A DNA stretch of 63,480 nt from RUG14199 sp964629225 (GCA_964629225.1 CAZVQC010000010.1:1-63480), one strand, 5' to 3'; counted from the stretch's first letter, positions 17,801 to 25,884 are shown. Notes: generated by a model from the sequence alone, not told the origin. Numbers and translations: made by a program.

Positions 17801-19036
17801 TGTACGGTTTGCAGTACTACCACAGGAAGCGCCCAAGGTCACTCTTGGAAGGATGCCACTGTCACCGCTCCCAAGACCTGCTCCGTGTGTGGAGCCGCCG
17901 AAGGGAAGCCCCTTGAAAAGACCGGTGATGTGAACGTTATCGTCCTTGCGGGGCAGTCCAATGCCTACGGTGCGACACCTACCGACTACAGTGGATACAA
18001 TATCAGGAATCTCTACGGTAACAAGACCTATTCCAACATTTTCATTCACTATAACAATATCAATCTGGCAGCCGACAGCAGTTCTGCAGATGGCTTCAGA
18101 TGGAGGACCATCACATCAAATGCCGCCTTTGAACGGTATAAGGTCGGCATTGGCGCTGAGGCATCCACGAGGTTCGGACCCGAGCTCGGTCTTGCTAATT
18201 ATCTTAATGAGACCTATCCCGATGAGGACTTCTATATAATCAAGTTCACGGCGGCAGGAACATTCCTTAACGGTCAGTGGTTTGCATCCGACGGCAACGG
18301 ATACGATCCTTACGGACTTAAGGATGACATGGGGGACTACCTCTACGCTCAGATGAGACAGTACATTTCGAGTTCTATAGGCATGATAGAGAGTGCCACC
18401 GGAAAGAATGCCAAGATCACCTCCTTCATGTGGGTGCAGGGCGAATCCGATGCAGGTTCTCCTCTCTCTGCGGGTGCTTATAAGAACTGCGAACAGCTCC
18501 TCGTCAACAGCCTTCGTTCCGATTTTGCCGCTTACTCCGCAGAGGGCGGAATATCCTTCATCGACATGACTATCAGTGAAAAGATCCATGCAGATTCGTC
18601 ATCCGACGGTCTCGCTGTAGCCGGTAATAAGATCTGGCTCTATTCAAGTGAGATCAATGCGGCAAAGAGAGAAAACGCTCAGTACGATTTCACCGGCTCC
18701 GTAGTTATAGAAAACTCAAATGCGGGCATTGCGAAGTCCATACTCATCGACTATCCCACATGGTGCTCTAAGTATGAGATCGGATACGACAGTGACAGAT
18801 ACCACTTCGCTCCGAGAGACATGGAGATGCTGGGTAATATGCTGGGTATTTCAATGTCATTCCTCAAGGACAGGGAGATGACTCACTCCCATACCGAGGA
18901 GATCATTTCCGGCGTTGAGGCAACGGAGACGACCGACGGTCTCACCGATGGAGTACGATGCTCCGAATGCGGTGAGATGATCGTCAGTCAGGACGTCATA
19001 CCCGCTACGGGTAAGAAGGAAAACTATGCGGCGTAA
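14852..19036 (+). CDS. Large secreted modular protein: CHAP amidase, three repeats, Cys-rich repeats, SGNH esterase
   Basis: The product has 1394 residues. A signal peptide (1-28) is followed by a CHAP/NlpC-like peptidase domain (about 60-250) with Cys111 in NYAWCAAFV, His195 in DHIGMV and Glu213/Asn215, as in peptidoglycan amidases. Next come an SH3-like segment (265-330) and a Ser/Gly/Thr linker (333-368). Three diverged repeats of about 150 residues follow (about 370-515, 538-693, 700-850), sharing GWCMINGGQ or GWLLMRGGQ. A Cys-rich block (851-1020) repeats SWKDATCTAPKTCxVC with CxxC pairs. The next domain (1027-1343) resembles sialate O-acetylesterase/CE6, with Ser1036 in AGQSN, QGESD at 1196-1200 and His1318. 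It probably cleaves wall peptides and deacetylates glycans outside the cell. No sortase signal is seen. Confidence 0.8.
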   Translation: MKRGFFRVLAALLVFTFVISAMTPTISALSYVKGTNNVSSSYKSGKFYKQLTQLPLTGNQRADVLAVALSQVQYMESNSSSDLSGTTGGSNNYTEYCYNFGYDVGTNYAWCAAFVTWCLRQSGVNKVGTGSSNLARSHLGDSRYIYCEISCGFWVSQLQKCGYWKGSKGRFGGTYAPKPGDLIFFENGGDSWSDHIGMVVYYDSSAGKVYTVEGNTSGASGVVANGGRVAFKSYSYSSTSIYGYGALPYNNSTSPIDYSGKNPSAGIYIAAESNKYLYSSSACTGTYAVLPKGTTFEVTGIASGSGLNAVLKCKYNGNTYYIKNNSDRIIQLTKTVTDSGTGSGSESGSGSGSGGTTTTPTTLTTTTAYQQAACIDYINNAGADGSSNPYSSDNSANRFNPVSMACPKQTSDGVLNVRGWCMINGGQSEVCYSLNGGTTWTKCSTATYTNGNSAHKNAAVSLGLTSDYAIVTNAVFNVSVDLSAYNGKSVDVMFGRIASGTMYVSHFLTVTGVVVGGSLVNPVINGTLALSSTSFTCPLAYHGCIDSINGTKSATYGISTNPYRAVSESASSNHYVTATGVTAAAGNVLTVSGWLLMRGGQNKYVYSIDGKNWYNCGGTLKTAEAAVKTAVENAGYLKSDGDSAIDTANGRYVLNLDLSGCAGTTVNVYVGVVPAFSGYTNRVTQFLVIKNVSVPKTVYSTAAVVNYIDATGPDGTTDTNYANDLVAMGGNIPTIPIANAISCSKKTLRITGWCMINGGQQNTIKWSLDGGSTWSGTCSGAYADGSDSNTTCAKAWCNMTSPSVTGARFDVVANLSDVTGNTVNVTFGRLGADGKMYKFLTITDVDMTKADHKFVTAEGVAPTCTAAGSTEKIYCSSCGYVKQASTSVSATDHSWKDATCTAPKTCMVCSATTGSANGHVWVDANCTTPKTCSVCKVTTGKATGHSWQPATCTSPMTCSGCKATTGSAAGHSWKDATCTAPKTCTVCSTTTGSAQGHSWKDATVTAPKTCSVCGAAEGKPLEKTGDVNVIVLAGQSNAYGATPTDYSGYNIRNLYGNKTYSNIFIHYNNINLAADSSSADGFRWRTITSNAAFERYKVGIGAEASTRFGPELGLANYLNETYPDEDFYIIKFTAAGTFLNGQWFASDGNGYDPYGLKDDMGDYLYAQMRQYISSSIGMIESATGKNAKITSFMWVQGESDAGSPLSAGAYKNCEQLLVNSLRSDFAAYSAEGGISFIDMTISEKIHADSSSDGLAVAGNKIWLYSSEINAAKRENAQYDFTGSVVIENSNAGIAKSILIDYPTWCSKYEIGYDSDRYHFAPRDMEMLGNMLGISMSFLKDREMTHSHTEEIISGVEATETTDGLTDGVRCSECGEMIVSQDVIPATGKKENYAA

Positions 19037-19065
19037 GAGCCTTCAATAGGAAAACATCAATAAAA

Positions 19066-19097
19066 CGAACACCGACGGCAATGCCGTCGGTGTTTTG
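19066..19097. terminator. Bidirectional terminator between convergent genes
   Basis: A perfect 12-bp stem (19068-19079 with 19083-19094) closes on AAT. TTTT follows rightward and several A precede it. It is shared by the 1394-aa protein gene and the leftward P-type ATPase. Confidence 0.8.
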
Positions 19098-19104
19098 ATT
19101 TCTG

Positions 19105-21750
19105 CTATCTGTCTTTCAAAAACAGCTTTCTTATCATGTCTGCCGGAATGACTGAAAAAGCGATCAGCGCACAGATAAAAAGATCTCGGAGCGCGAGAGG
19201 AGTAGTCCTGAAGACGTCTCCTCCAAGGTAGATGATCGCCGTTTGTCCTATGGCGACTAAGAGTATCACAGTGATGAAGGCCTTGTTGCCTGCTATGTGA
19301 TCGAAGAGCCCTCTTTTCGGTGAGCGGGCATTAAAACTGTTGAATATTCCGCAGAAGATGAAGACTCCGAAGAAACAGGTCATGAAATATAGATCGTCAT
19401 GTCGGCAAAAGAAGTACCTTATCCCCGGTATCTTCAAAAAGCCGAGGCAGATAAGAAGAGTGTAGGATGCACAGATGAATATCTGAATCATCATGGACGG
19501 CTCAAGTATCTTTTCCTCTCTTTTTATCGGCGGACGTCTCATGTATTCTGACAGGGGCACCTCACCTGCAAAGGCGATGCCGCCGAGAGTGTCCATTATT
19601 ATGTTGACCCAGAGCATTTGTATTACCGTTATTGGCGTTTCAATGCCCAAGAACGGACAAATGAGACAGACGCCCACAGCGCAGAAATTCATGGTGAGTT
19701 GGAATATGATGAACTTCCGTATGGAGGCGAATACCGTCCTTCCGAACAGCATTGACTCCGTGATGGATCTGAAGCTGTTTTCGGTCAGTATGATATCCGC
19801 CGCTTCCTTTGCCACGTCACTGCCGCTTCCCATGGCAAATCCCACGTCTGCGGCTTTCAGCGACGGAGCATCGTTTACTCCGTCTCCGGTCATTCCGGTA
19901 ACAAGTCCCTCGTTTTGGGCTATCTCAACGAGTCTTAGTTTGTCAGCCGGAGATGCTCTTGCGATCACCGAAAGCCTTGGAAGGACAGAAGCGACCTCAC
20001 CGTCCGTCATTTTCTCGATGTCGTCTCCGGATAAAACGAGACTTTCTTTTCCGTCCGCAATGCCTGCTTCCTTTGCTATTGCGGCGGCGGTGTCTTTGTT
20101 GTCACCGGTCATCATAACGATCTTGACCCCGGCTCTTTTCGCCTCTGCAACACATCTTGAAATGCCGCTTCTGAGCCGGTCTTTTATCGATATTAAGAAT
20201 ACCAATGTTAGCCCGGACAGCATCCCTTTTACCGTGTCATTCCAAATATCACGGCTGCCGACCGCAAACGCCATCACTCTTGAGGAAGCATCCGCTTCTT
20301 TTTTTATTGCCTTCTCAAAACGCTTCCTTGACGATGTGTCCATTATTTTGACGGTGCCGTTTTCGGAAAGATAATAGTCGCAGGCAAACAGTATTTTTTC
20401 ACAAGAACCCAGTACTGATGTTTTTCTTTGACCGCCGCTTGAAAGCAGGCAGGCAGAGTATTTTTTCGTGGCATCGAACGGACAGATGACGGTGTCCGAA
20501 AAATTCTCTGTTCTGTCTTTTCCGCTTGTCTTGAAAAATGAGGCGAGTGCTTTTTCGGTGGCAGTCCGTTTTCCCGATGAGATCAGCCCGTAGGGAATGA
20601 CGGCGGCCGCTTTTGATAAAGCATCACTTTTTTGAACCTCTCGTTCGCTCAAATACTCTCCCTCACCGGTGATCAGCTTCGAAACCGACATATTTCCCGA
20701 GGTCAAGGTGCCTGTCTTGTCGCAAAATAGGATATTCATACTGCCGGAGGTCTCGATACCCGTCATCTTACGCACGAGAACGCCGTTTTTGAGCATTTTC
20801 TTCATGTTGGAGGATAGAACTACCGTTATCATCATTGGAAGCCCTTCAGGCACCGCTACGACGATCACAGAGACACCTAAAGTGACCGCATCTATGATTG
20901 TCTTTATCATCCATTTAAGATCGGTCACTTTTTGGAGCATCAGGGTACTGTTCCACGCCGAATCTATCACCACCGAATTGAAGAGATATGCGACGATGAC
21001 CATCCCGGCTGCCACGTATCCAATGAAACTGATGGATCTGGCAAGTTCCGACAACCTCTTTTTCAGCGGACCGGGCTTTGACTCCGTCTGCACCTTTTCA
21101 GCCACACCTCCGAGAAAGGTGGCATCCCCCACTGATGTCACTGCAGCTCTGCACTCCCCCTTTGTGCAGAGACATCCCTTGAATACCCCATCCGTATCCG
21201 AAAGCGACAGCGCACCGTCCTTTCCAAATGAGTTCCCGCTATTTTCTCTTGGATGTTTTTTGATCTCTTGACTCTCACCGGTAAGAGGGGACTGATCCAC
21301 CGAGATCTCACCGGATATCACCCTGCAATCGGCAGGTATTATTGACCCGGCACCGATAAGGACTAAGTCTCCCACTACAAGTTCTGATTCCGCAATTTCT
21401 TTTCTCGCACCGTTTCGTATTACGAAGCAAGATGTGGACTCGGCTTCTTTTCTTAACTTTTCAAATGCTTTCTCACTGCCGTATTCCGACAGGGTGGATA
21501 CCGTTGCGGCAATGAGAACTGCGGCGGCAATACCCACAGTCTCCGGAATATTAATGTCCCTAATGGAAAGAGCGGTGGAGAGCACCATAGCGCCGATAAG
21601 TATCTTGATTATCGGGTCGGACAAATTTTGAACGAAAGCGGCGATGAGTGAGCGTTTTTTCTGCTTAGTAAGAACGTTTCTCCCGAAACCTTTCCGACTT
21701 TCCTCTACCTGTTTTTCGGTCAGCCCCCGCACTGTATCCGTCTTGATCAT
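19105..21750 (-). CDS. P-type Ca2+-transporting ATPase
   Basis: The 881-residue P2-type cation pump has TGES (157-160), the TM4 motif VAVPEGLP (298-305), phosphorylation site DKTGTLT at Asp344, MTGDNKDTA, GMTGDGVNDAPSLK, and TM6 LWVNIIMDTLGGIA. The Asn and Asp in TM6 are calcium ligands in PMCA/SERCA-type pumps, so export of Ca2+ is likely. The nucleotide-binding domain is short and the usual KGAPE motif is not recognisable. The ATG at 21750 has no convincing binding site; a GGAGG lies about 70 bases upstream without an ATG near it, so the true start is uncertain. Confidence 0.9.
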   Translation of the reverse strand: MIKTDTVRGLTEKQVEESRKGFGRNVLTKQKKRSLIAAFVQNLSDPIIKILIGAMVLSTALSIRDINIPETVGIAAAVLIAATVSTLSEYGSEKAFEKLRKEAESTSCFVIRNGARKEIAESELVVGDLVLIGAGSIIPADCRVISGEISVDQSPLTGESQEIKKHPRENSGNSFGKDGALSLSDTDGVFKGCLCTKGECRAAVTSVGDATFLGGVAEKVQTESKPGPLKKRLSELARSISFIGYVAAGMVIVAYLFNSVVIDSAWNSTLMLQKVTDLKWMIKTIIDAVTLGVSVIVVAVPEGLPMMITVVLSSNMKKMLKNGVLVRKMTGIETSGSMNILFCDKTGTLTSGNMSVSKLITGEGEYLSEREVQKSDALSKAAAVIPYGLISSGKRTATEKALASFFKTSGKDRTENFSDTVICPFDATKKYSACLLSSGGQRKTSVLGSCEKILFACDYYLSENGTVKIMDTSSRKRFEKAIKKEADASSRVMAFAVGSRDIWNDTVKGMLSGLTLVFLISIKDRLRSGISRCVAEAKRAGVKIVMMTGDNKDTAAAIAKEAGIADGKESLVLSGDDIEKMTDGEVASVLPRLSVIARASPADKLRLVEIAQNEGLVTGMTGDGVNDAPSLKAADVGFAMGSGSDVAKEAADIILTENSFRSITESMLFGRTVFASIRKFIIFQLTMNFCAVGVCLICPFLGIETPITVIQMLWVNIIMDTLGGIAFAGEVPLSEYMRRPPIKREEKILEPSMMIQIFICASYTLLICLGFLKIPGIRYFFCRHDDLYFMTCFFGVFIFCGIFNSFNARSPKRGLFDHIAGNKAFITVILLVAIGQTAIIYLGGDVFRTTPLALRDLFICALIAFSVIPADMIRKLFLKDR

Positions 21751-21857
21751 GGTTTTATCGTTACGAAGCGTCCTTGCTCCCTTAAGCGCAGTATCTATCT
21801 CTATCAGCCTCCGTCATGTTACTGATAGATTCTATTCCGATGCCGAGGTAATAATGC

Positions 21858-21894
21858 CGAAAAAAAGGACGGGAGGATCCCGTCCGAATTTTTT
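21858..21894. terminator. Terminator of the zinc operon, bidirectional
   Basis: The stem GGACGGGA/TCCCGTCC (21867-21874 with 21878-21885) is followed on the minus strand by seven T, directly after znuB; on the plus strand it is followed by TTTTTT. Confidence 0.85.
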
Positions 21895-22765
21895 AGGCTC
21901 TGTTTTTGACCGACTTTATTACCGAAAATACTGCGAATACCGCAAGATCGATCATTACAACGCAGGGCCCTATCGGCATATTGCTCACGAGAAACGCCGT
22001 AAGTACCCCGCAGGCAGTGGTGGTTACCGATATCACCGCCGATGCAATCGTAACCGATCTGAAGGTCTTGAACAGCTTCATTGCCGACAGAGCGGGGAAG
22101 ACTATCAAGCCCGATATCATCACGGTGCCCAGCATCTTCATTCCCATCACTACCGTTATTGCCGTCATAACGGCGATAAGAAATTTGTATTTTTCGGTCT
22201 TGGTACCCGTTGCCGCCGCAAAGCTTTCGTCAAAGGTGACGGAGAATATCCTGCTGTAGAACAGCACGAAAAGTCCGATCACCGCTAAAGAGAGGATCAG
22301 AGTAGTGATCATGTCACCTGCAGTGGGAGTTAAAAGTGCGGCAGAGCCGAACATACTGGAGCATACGTCGGAGGCCTGCCCCGTTGCGTATTTGTAGATT
22401 ATGTATCCGAGGGCAAGAGCCGATGTGGAAACGAGTGCAATGGCAGAATCTCCTCCTGCGGTGCTCTTTTCCCCAAGTCGCAGTATCAGTATCGCCGCAA
22501 ATACCACTATCGGTACCGATATCAGCATTGAGAACGAGCCGAGAGATCTTGCAAGAGCGTCGTCAAGTATCTTCTCCACAAGCGCGGTCACAGCCATTGC
22601 ACCGAAACCGATGTGGGCAAGCCCGTCTCCGAGCATTGAGTACTTTTTAAGGACCAGCGTGACTCCGAGAAGGGAAGCGGAAACTGCTATCATCACCCCA
22701 ATCAAAATAGCGCCGATAAACATTGAAAATATTAGGGGGTCTGTGAAGATGTCAATGATGTTCAT
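21893..22765 (-). CDS. znuB: Zinc/manganese ABC transporter permease
   Basis: The 290-residue integral membrane protein of the ABC-3 family has about eight hydrophobic segments. Family marks are LLGVTLVLKKYSMLGDGLAH near residue 35, SFDESFAAATG-like cytoplasmic loop sequence (VTFDESFAAATG) and the MGMKMLGTVMISGLIVFPA stretch. It forms the membrane channel for the substrate delivered by the adjacent binding protein. GGAGG lies eight bases before the ATG, and its start overlaps the end of znuC by 14 bases. It is the last gene of zur-znuA-znuC-znuB. Confidence 0.9.
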   Translation of the reverse strand: MNIIDIFTDPLIFSMFIGAILIGVMIAVSASLLGVTLVLKKYSMLGDGLAHIGFGAMAVTALVEKILDDALARSLGSFSMLISVPIVVFAAILILRLGEKSTAGGDSAIALVSTSALALGYIIYKYATGQASDVCSSMFGSAALLTPTAGDMITTLILSLAVIGLFVLFYSRIFSVTFDESFAAATGTKTEKYKFLIAVMTAITVVMGMKMLGTVMISGLIVFPALSAMKLFKTFRSVTIASAVISVTTTACGVLTAFLVSNMPIGPCVVMIDLAVFAVFSVIKSVKNRA

Positions 22766-23474
22766 GTCCGCAACCTCCGAGAAATTGATGGCTCAGTTCC
22801 GTTTCAAGGTACTTGTCAGTGTCCCCGAAGAAGAGGACCTCGTGCTTTAGGTGGAGTATCTTATCGGCATATTTCGCAGCCGCCTCGGTGTCGTGGGATA
22901 TCATTATCACCGTGATGCCTTTTTCACTGTTCAATTTTTCAATGATACCGTACATTTCGGCGGAAACGAGGGGATCGAGCCCTGATACCGGCTCATCAAG
23001 CAAAAGCACCTTGTCGGCGGCACAAAGGGCACGTGCAAGGAGTACTCGCTGTTTTTGACCGCCGGAAAGAGTGGAGATGCCCACATTCTTAAGGTTCTCA
23101 ACCTCAAGAAGTCTCATCGCTTCAAGGGCTCTGTCCTTTTCCGCTTTTGAGAAGAATATCCCCCGTTTTCTCTCGGTGCATCCCTGAAGCACTGCCTCGA
23201 AACAAGAAGCGGGAAATCCCTTCGGGATCGTGTTGGTTTGGGGTAGGTATCCGATATCGGTGTTATTGATCCCGTGGTATCTGATCTTGCCGCTTTGGGG
23301 TTTTAAAAGTCCTAACATTCCTTTGACAAGAGTGCTCTTTCCGGTTCCGTTCTCTCCTAATATACAAAGGTAGTCGCCCTTTGAAACGGAAAATGTCACA
23401 TTTTGCAGAACGGTCCGCCCCTCGTAGGCGAAGGAGGCATTGATGCATTCGATTTGAGGTGTTTTAACTGTCAT
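22752..23474 (-). CDS. znuC: Zinc/manganese ABC transporter ATP-binding protein
   Basis: The 240-residue ABC ATPase has Walker A LGENGTGKST near residue 38, the Q-loop GYLPQ, signature LSGGQKQR, Walker B KVLLLDEPVSGLD and the switch His in ISHD. It ends in a short His-containing tail (GGCGHEHH), which is common in zinc transporters. It powers uptake through ZnuB. Its start overlaps the end of znuA by 11 bases, so translation is probably coupled. Confidence 0.92.
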   Translation of the reverse strand: MTVKTPQIECINASFAYEGRTVLQNVTFSVSKGDYLCILGENGTGKSTLVKGMLGLLKPQSGKIRYHGINNTDIGYLPQTNTIPKGFPASCFEAVLQGCTERKRGIFFSKAEKDRALEAMRLLEVENLKNVGISTLSGGQKQRVLLARALCAADKVLLLDEPVSGLDPLVSAEMYGIIEKLNSEKGITVIMISHDTEAAAKYADKILHLKHEVLFFGDTDKYLETELSHQFLGGCGHEHH

Positions 23475-24432
23475 AATTCATTGCTTTCTTAAGAGTATCA
23501 AGATTTTGCTTCATAAGATCAAGGTATCCGATACCCGATTTGAGTTGTTTTTCACTGACGGTGTGGCAGGAGTGAAGAAGATACTTGTCCGCTCCCGTGG
23601 CTTTTGAAACGGTATCGGGAACACCGCTTAGAGACGTCTCGGTGTAGAAAACACAGCTAAGACCTTCTTCTTCTATCATGAGGCAGAGCTTTGACAAAGT
23701 TGTCGGTGACGGTTCGCTTTCCGATGCACAGCCGTTGAATGCGGCGTAGCATTCGAATCCGTAGTCGTTTGCGAAGTACCTAAACGGGAATCTGTCAGCA
23801 AAGACCAGAATTTTCTTATTGAATGATGAAGAAAACTTGTCAAATTCGCCGTGGAGAGACCGTATTCTTGAGATGTAGCCGTCAGCGTTTTTACGGTAGT
23901 CATCTCCATTTTTGGGGTCAGCACCAATTAGGCAGTCTCTGACGGCGGCTGTCATCTTTTCGTAGTTTTTAAGTGACGTCCAAACGTGCTCGTCGAAGCC
24001 GTCTTCGTGATGATCCTCGTGTTCCAATGTCTCTTCAAGGATACCCTCATCACTTTCCGCAAGAAGGTCACAGTATTCTGCGAGCCTTACCACGTTAGGC
24101 ATCTTTCCTCCGGAATTCTCTATCTTCTTTGTGACGGAGTCCACCCACTTTTCGCTTTCGCCGCCGATACAAAGGAAGATATCACATTTTTCTATCTTCA
24201 AAATATCCGACGGGCTGTCTCCGCTGTAAGAATGGCTGTCAGTTCCGGGAGACATCAGCATCGATACCGAGACCATATCCCCGCCTACGTTTTTTGCAAT
24301 GTCGTATTGAGGAAATACAGTAGTCAATACCTGCAGTCTTCCGTCACTCGCTTCTTTCGGGGTTTGACAGGATGTAAGCGACAGCAAAACGGCAAGCATC
24401 GCAAGTATTATTGAAAGGCACTTTTTAGTCAT
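23464..24432 (-). CDS. znuA: Zinc/manganese ABC transporter substrate-binding lipoprotein (ZnuA/AdcA-like)
   Basis: The 322-residue cluster A-I binding protein has a lipoprotein signal (lipobox LTSC, Cys22) and is anchored outside the membrane. Likely ligands are His in GTDSHSYS and in DEHVWTS; a His/Asp/Glu-rich loop (EHEDHHEDGFDEH) lies between the two halves. The position that usually holds a third His (HxAFGYF) reads RFPFRYF, and the last acidic ligand lies in SESEPSP. This may be a clostridial subfamily with a different coordination sphere. Zinc as substrate is inferred mainly from the adjacent zur gene and its operator. Confidence 0.85.
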   Translation of the reverse strand: MTKKCLSIILAMLAVLLSLTSCQTPKEASDGRLQVLTTVFPQYDIAKNVGGDMVSVSMLMSPGTDSHSYSGDSPSDILKIEKCDIFLCIGGESEKWVDSVTKKIENSGGKMPNVVRLAEYCDLLAESDEGILEETLEHEDHHEDGFDEHVWTSLKNYEKMTAAVRDCLIGADPKNGDDYRKNADGYISRIRSLHGEFDKFSSSFNKKILVFADRFPFRYFANDYGFECYAAFNGCASESEPSPTTLSKLCLMIEEEGLSCVFYTETSLSGVPDTVSKATGADKYLLHSCHTVSEKQLKSGIGYLDLMKQNLDTLKKAMNYDS

Positions 24433-24850
24433 TGTCGGCCTCCGTTCTCATGCAGTTCTTGCAGATGCCGTTGATTATCTCCTCTCCACCGATCAAAAAG
24501 CTGTGGCTTTGGAGGATGTGTTCCTTGACCTTCTGCATCTCATCACATTCCATGTGGATGAGCTTTCCGCATTCGGCACATTTCAGGTGAAAATGAAGCT
24601 CACACTCATCCTTGAAGCCGGCATACTGATAGTAGAAACTGTTTGCTCCGCCCTTTTCGAATCTTTTCAAAAGGCCTTCCCCACAGAGCTTCGATATCTG
24701 CCTGTAGACGGTGCTTCGGGAGTGCTTTTCCGCAACGCCGCCGATCCCATCCGTTATCTCCTCAACTGAAAAATGCTTTTCAGAGTTGTCCTTTAGAAAT
24801 TCTATGATCGCTTTTCTTGCGCCGGTCTGATATGATGATGTGTTGTTCAT
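24425..24850 (-). CDS. zur: Fur-family zinc uptake regulator
   Basis: The 141-residue Fur-family repressor has an N-terminal winged helix (residues 8-85, with SRSTVYRQISKLCGEGLL). Its dimerisation domain carries structural zinc cysteines in CAEC and CKNC and the metal-sensing cluster HFHLKCAECGKLIHMEC. Position at the head of znuACB, and a matching operator over its own promoter, point to zinc as the signal rather than iron. It is translated from an ATG with GGAG six bases upstream, and its stop overlaps the start of znuA. Confidence 0.88.
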   Translation of the reverse strand: MNNTSSYQTGARKAIIEFLKDNSEKHFSVEEITDGIGGVAEKHSRSTVYRQISKLCGEGLLKRFEKGGANSFYYQYAGFKDECELHFHLKCAECGKLIHMECDEMQKVKEHILQSHSFLIGGEEIINGICKNCMRTEADND

Positions 24851-24860
24851 ACAAACTCCA

Positions 24861-24881
24861 ATTTGGGAATGATTCGCAAAT
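24861..24881 (-). promoter_or_regulatory. Zur operator
   Basis: A 21-bp inverted repeat, ATTTGCGAAT-C-ATTCCCAAAT on the minus strand, has nine of ten paired positions complementary. It lies between the transcription start and the binding site of zur, where a bound repressor would block the operon. Confidence 0.75.
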
Positions 24882-24891
24882 TTATGATAAT

Positions 24892-24920
24892 ATTATAGTA
24901 CGGAGATGCAGAAATGTCAA
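24892..24920 (-). promoter_or_regulatory. Consensus promoter of zur-znuACB
   Basis: On the minus strand TTGACA (24915-24920), 17 bases, TATAAT (24892-24897): a perfect promoter immediately upstream of the Zur operator. Confidence 0.9.
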
Positions 24921-24925
24921 TAGAA

Positions 24926-24960
24926 AACAAAAAAGAAGACCCGCATTTCTGCGGGTCTTA
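24926..24960 (-). terminator. Terminator of the 24967 lipoprotein gene
   Basis: The 10-bp stem AAGACCCGCA/TGCGGGTCTT (24936-24945 with 24950-24959) is followed on the minus strand by CTTTTTTGTTTT. Confidence 0.88.
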
Positions 24961-24966
24961 AATAAC

Positions 24967-25854
24967 TTATTTTGCTGCTTTAGCTCCGTTGATCTTCTCA
25001 AACACTGTGCTGATGCCGTCTGCGATCTTGTTGGTACCGTAGCAAACTGAGTTCTTCGAGATCTTGAAGACATTGCCTTTTTTAACGGCTTCTACTTCTG
25101 CAAAGTCGGGATCGTCGGTGTAGGTGTTCTTACTGCCCACGGTGAATATGAACGTGGGATTTGCCTTGATGATATCGGTCTTCTTAACGGTGATGAATCC
25201 TTCTTCATCGGCAAAGATGTTTTCTCCGCCGGATACGCTGATCATTTCGTTGACATAGGTGCCGGAGCCGGAAGTGCCGTAGTCGCCCATGTCGATGAAG
25301 GTGGGATACTTGTTAGCATAGTCAGTCGTGGATTGATATGCAAGGTTGAACTGGTTATCTATCTCGGTGGTGAGAGAGGATTCGGTGATACCGCAGACCT
25401 TCTCGATTATCTTGATAAGTGATTTGATGTCGCTTATCGTGAGTTCCTTCGGAATGGTGAAGTAGGGTATTCCCGCATTGTCAAGAGCAGCCGTCTGGTA
25501 GTCTTCGCTGATGAACACTACGTCGGGAGCGACGGAGGCTATCTTGTCAACAGTGAGCTTTGTAGCTCCGCTTCCGAGAAATTCGGCGGAAGCTTCGTCA
25601 ACGCCTTTGATCCTGTCGGTGGATCCTACTTCGGAGAATATGACGGTAGCTTCGGGAGAGAAGCACACCACCTTGCTCACCTGTTTCGGCACGGATACCT
25701 TGAGATTGTCAAGGCCGCTGATAGTCTGATTCGGGTCTTCGCTTTTTTGGGACACATAGTTCGGGTCCACCTTGAACGCCTTGTAACTGCTGCATGAAGC
25801 GAGCACGCAGCTGAGTGCGATAACGAGTGCAAGTACAAAAGAAACTTTTTTCAT
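24967..25854 (-). CDS. Orphan ABC-type substrate-binding lipoprotein (BtuF/FeuA-like fold)
   Basis: The 295-residue protein has a lipoprotein signal ending in VLASC (Cys21). The rest fits cluster A-II binding proteins for siderophores, haem or cobalamin: KVVCFSPEATVIFSEVGSTDRIKGV in the first lobe, SVAPDVVFISEDY, and KANPTFIFTVG with KKGNVFKIS in the second. The ligand cannot be told. No permease or ATPase gene is adjacent, so it must use a distant or shared transporter. It has its own promoter and terminator, and AAAGGAAG before the ATG. Confidence 0.75.
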   Translation of the reverse strand: MKKVSFVLALVIALSCVLASCSSYKAFKVDPNYVSQKSEDPNQTISGLDNLKVSVPKQVSKVVCFSPEATVIFSEVGSTDRIKGVDEASAEFLGSGATKLTVDKIASVAPDVVFISEDYQTAALDNAGIPYFTIPKELTISDIKSLIKIIEKVCGITESSLTTEIDNQFNLAYQSTTDYANKYPTFIDMGDYGTSGSGTYVNEMISVSGGENIFADEEGFITVKKTDIIKANPTFIFTVGSKNTYTDDPDFAEVEAVKKGNVFKISKNSVCYGTNKIADGISTVFEKINGAKAAK

Positions 25855-25884
25855 TGTTTTCTTCCTTTCGTTTTCCTAACTTAC

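Noticed and set aside
17500..17900. DNA tandem repeat or minisatellite
   Set aside because: The periodicity is explained by protein-level CxxC repeats, and the DNA copies have diverged at many third positions.
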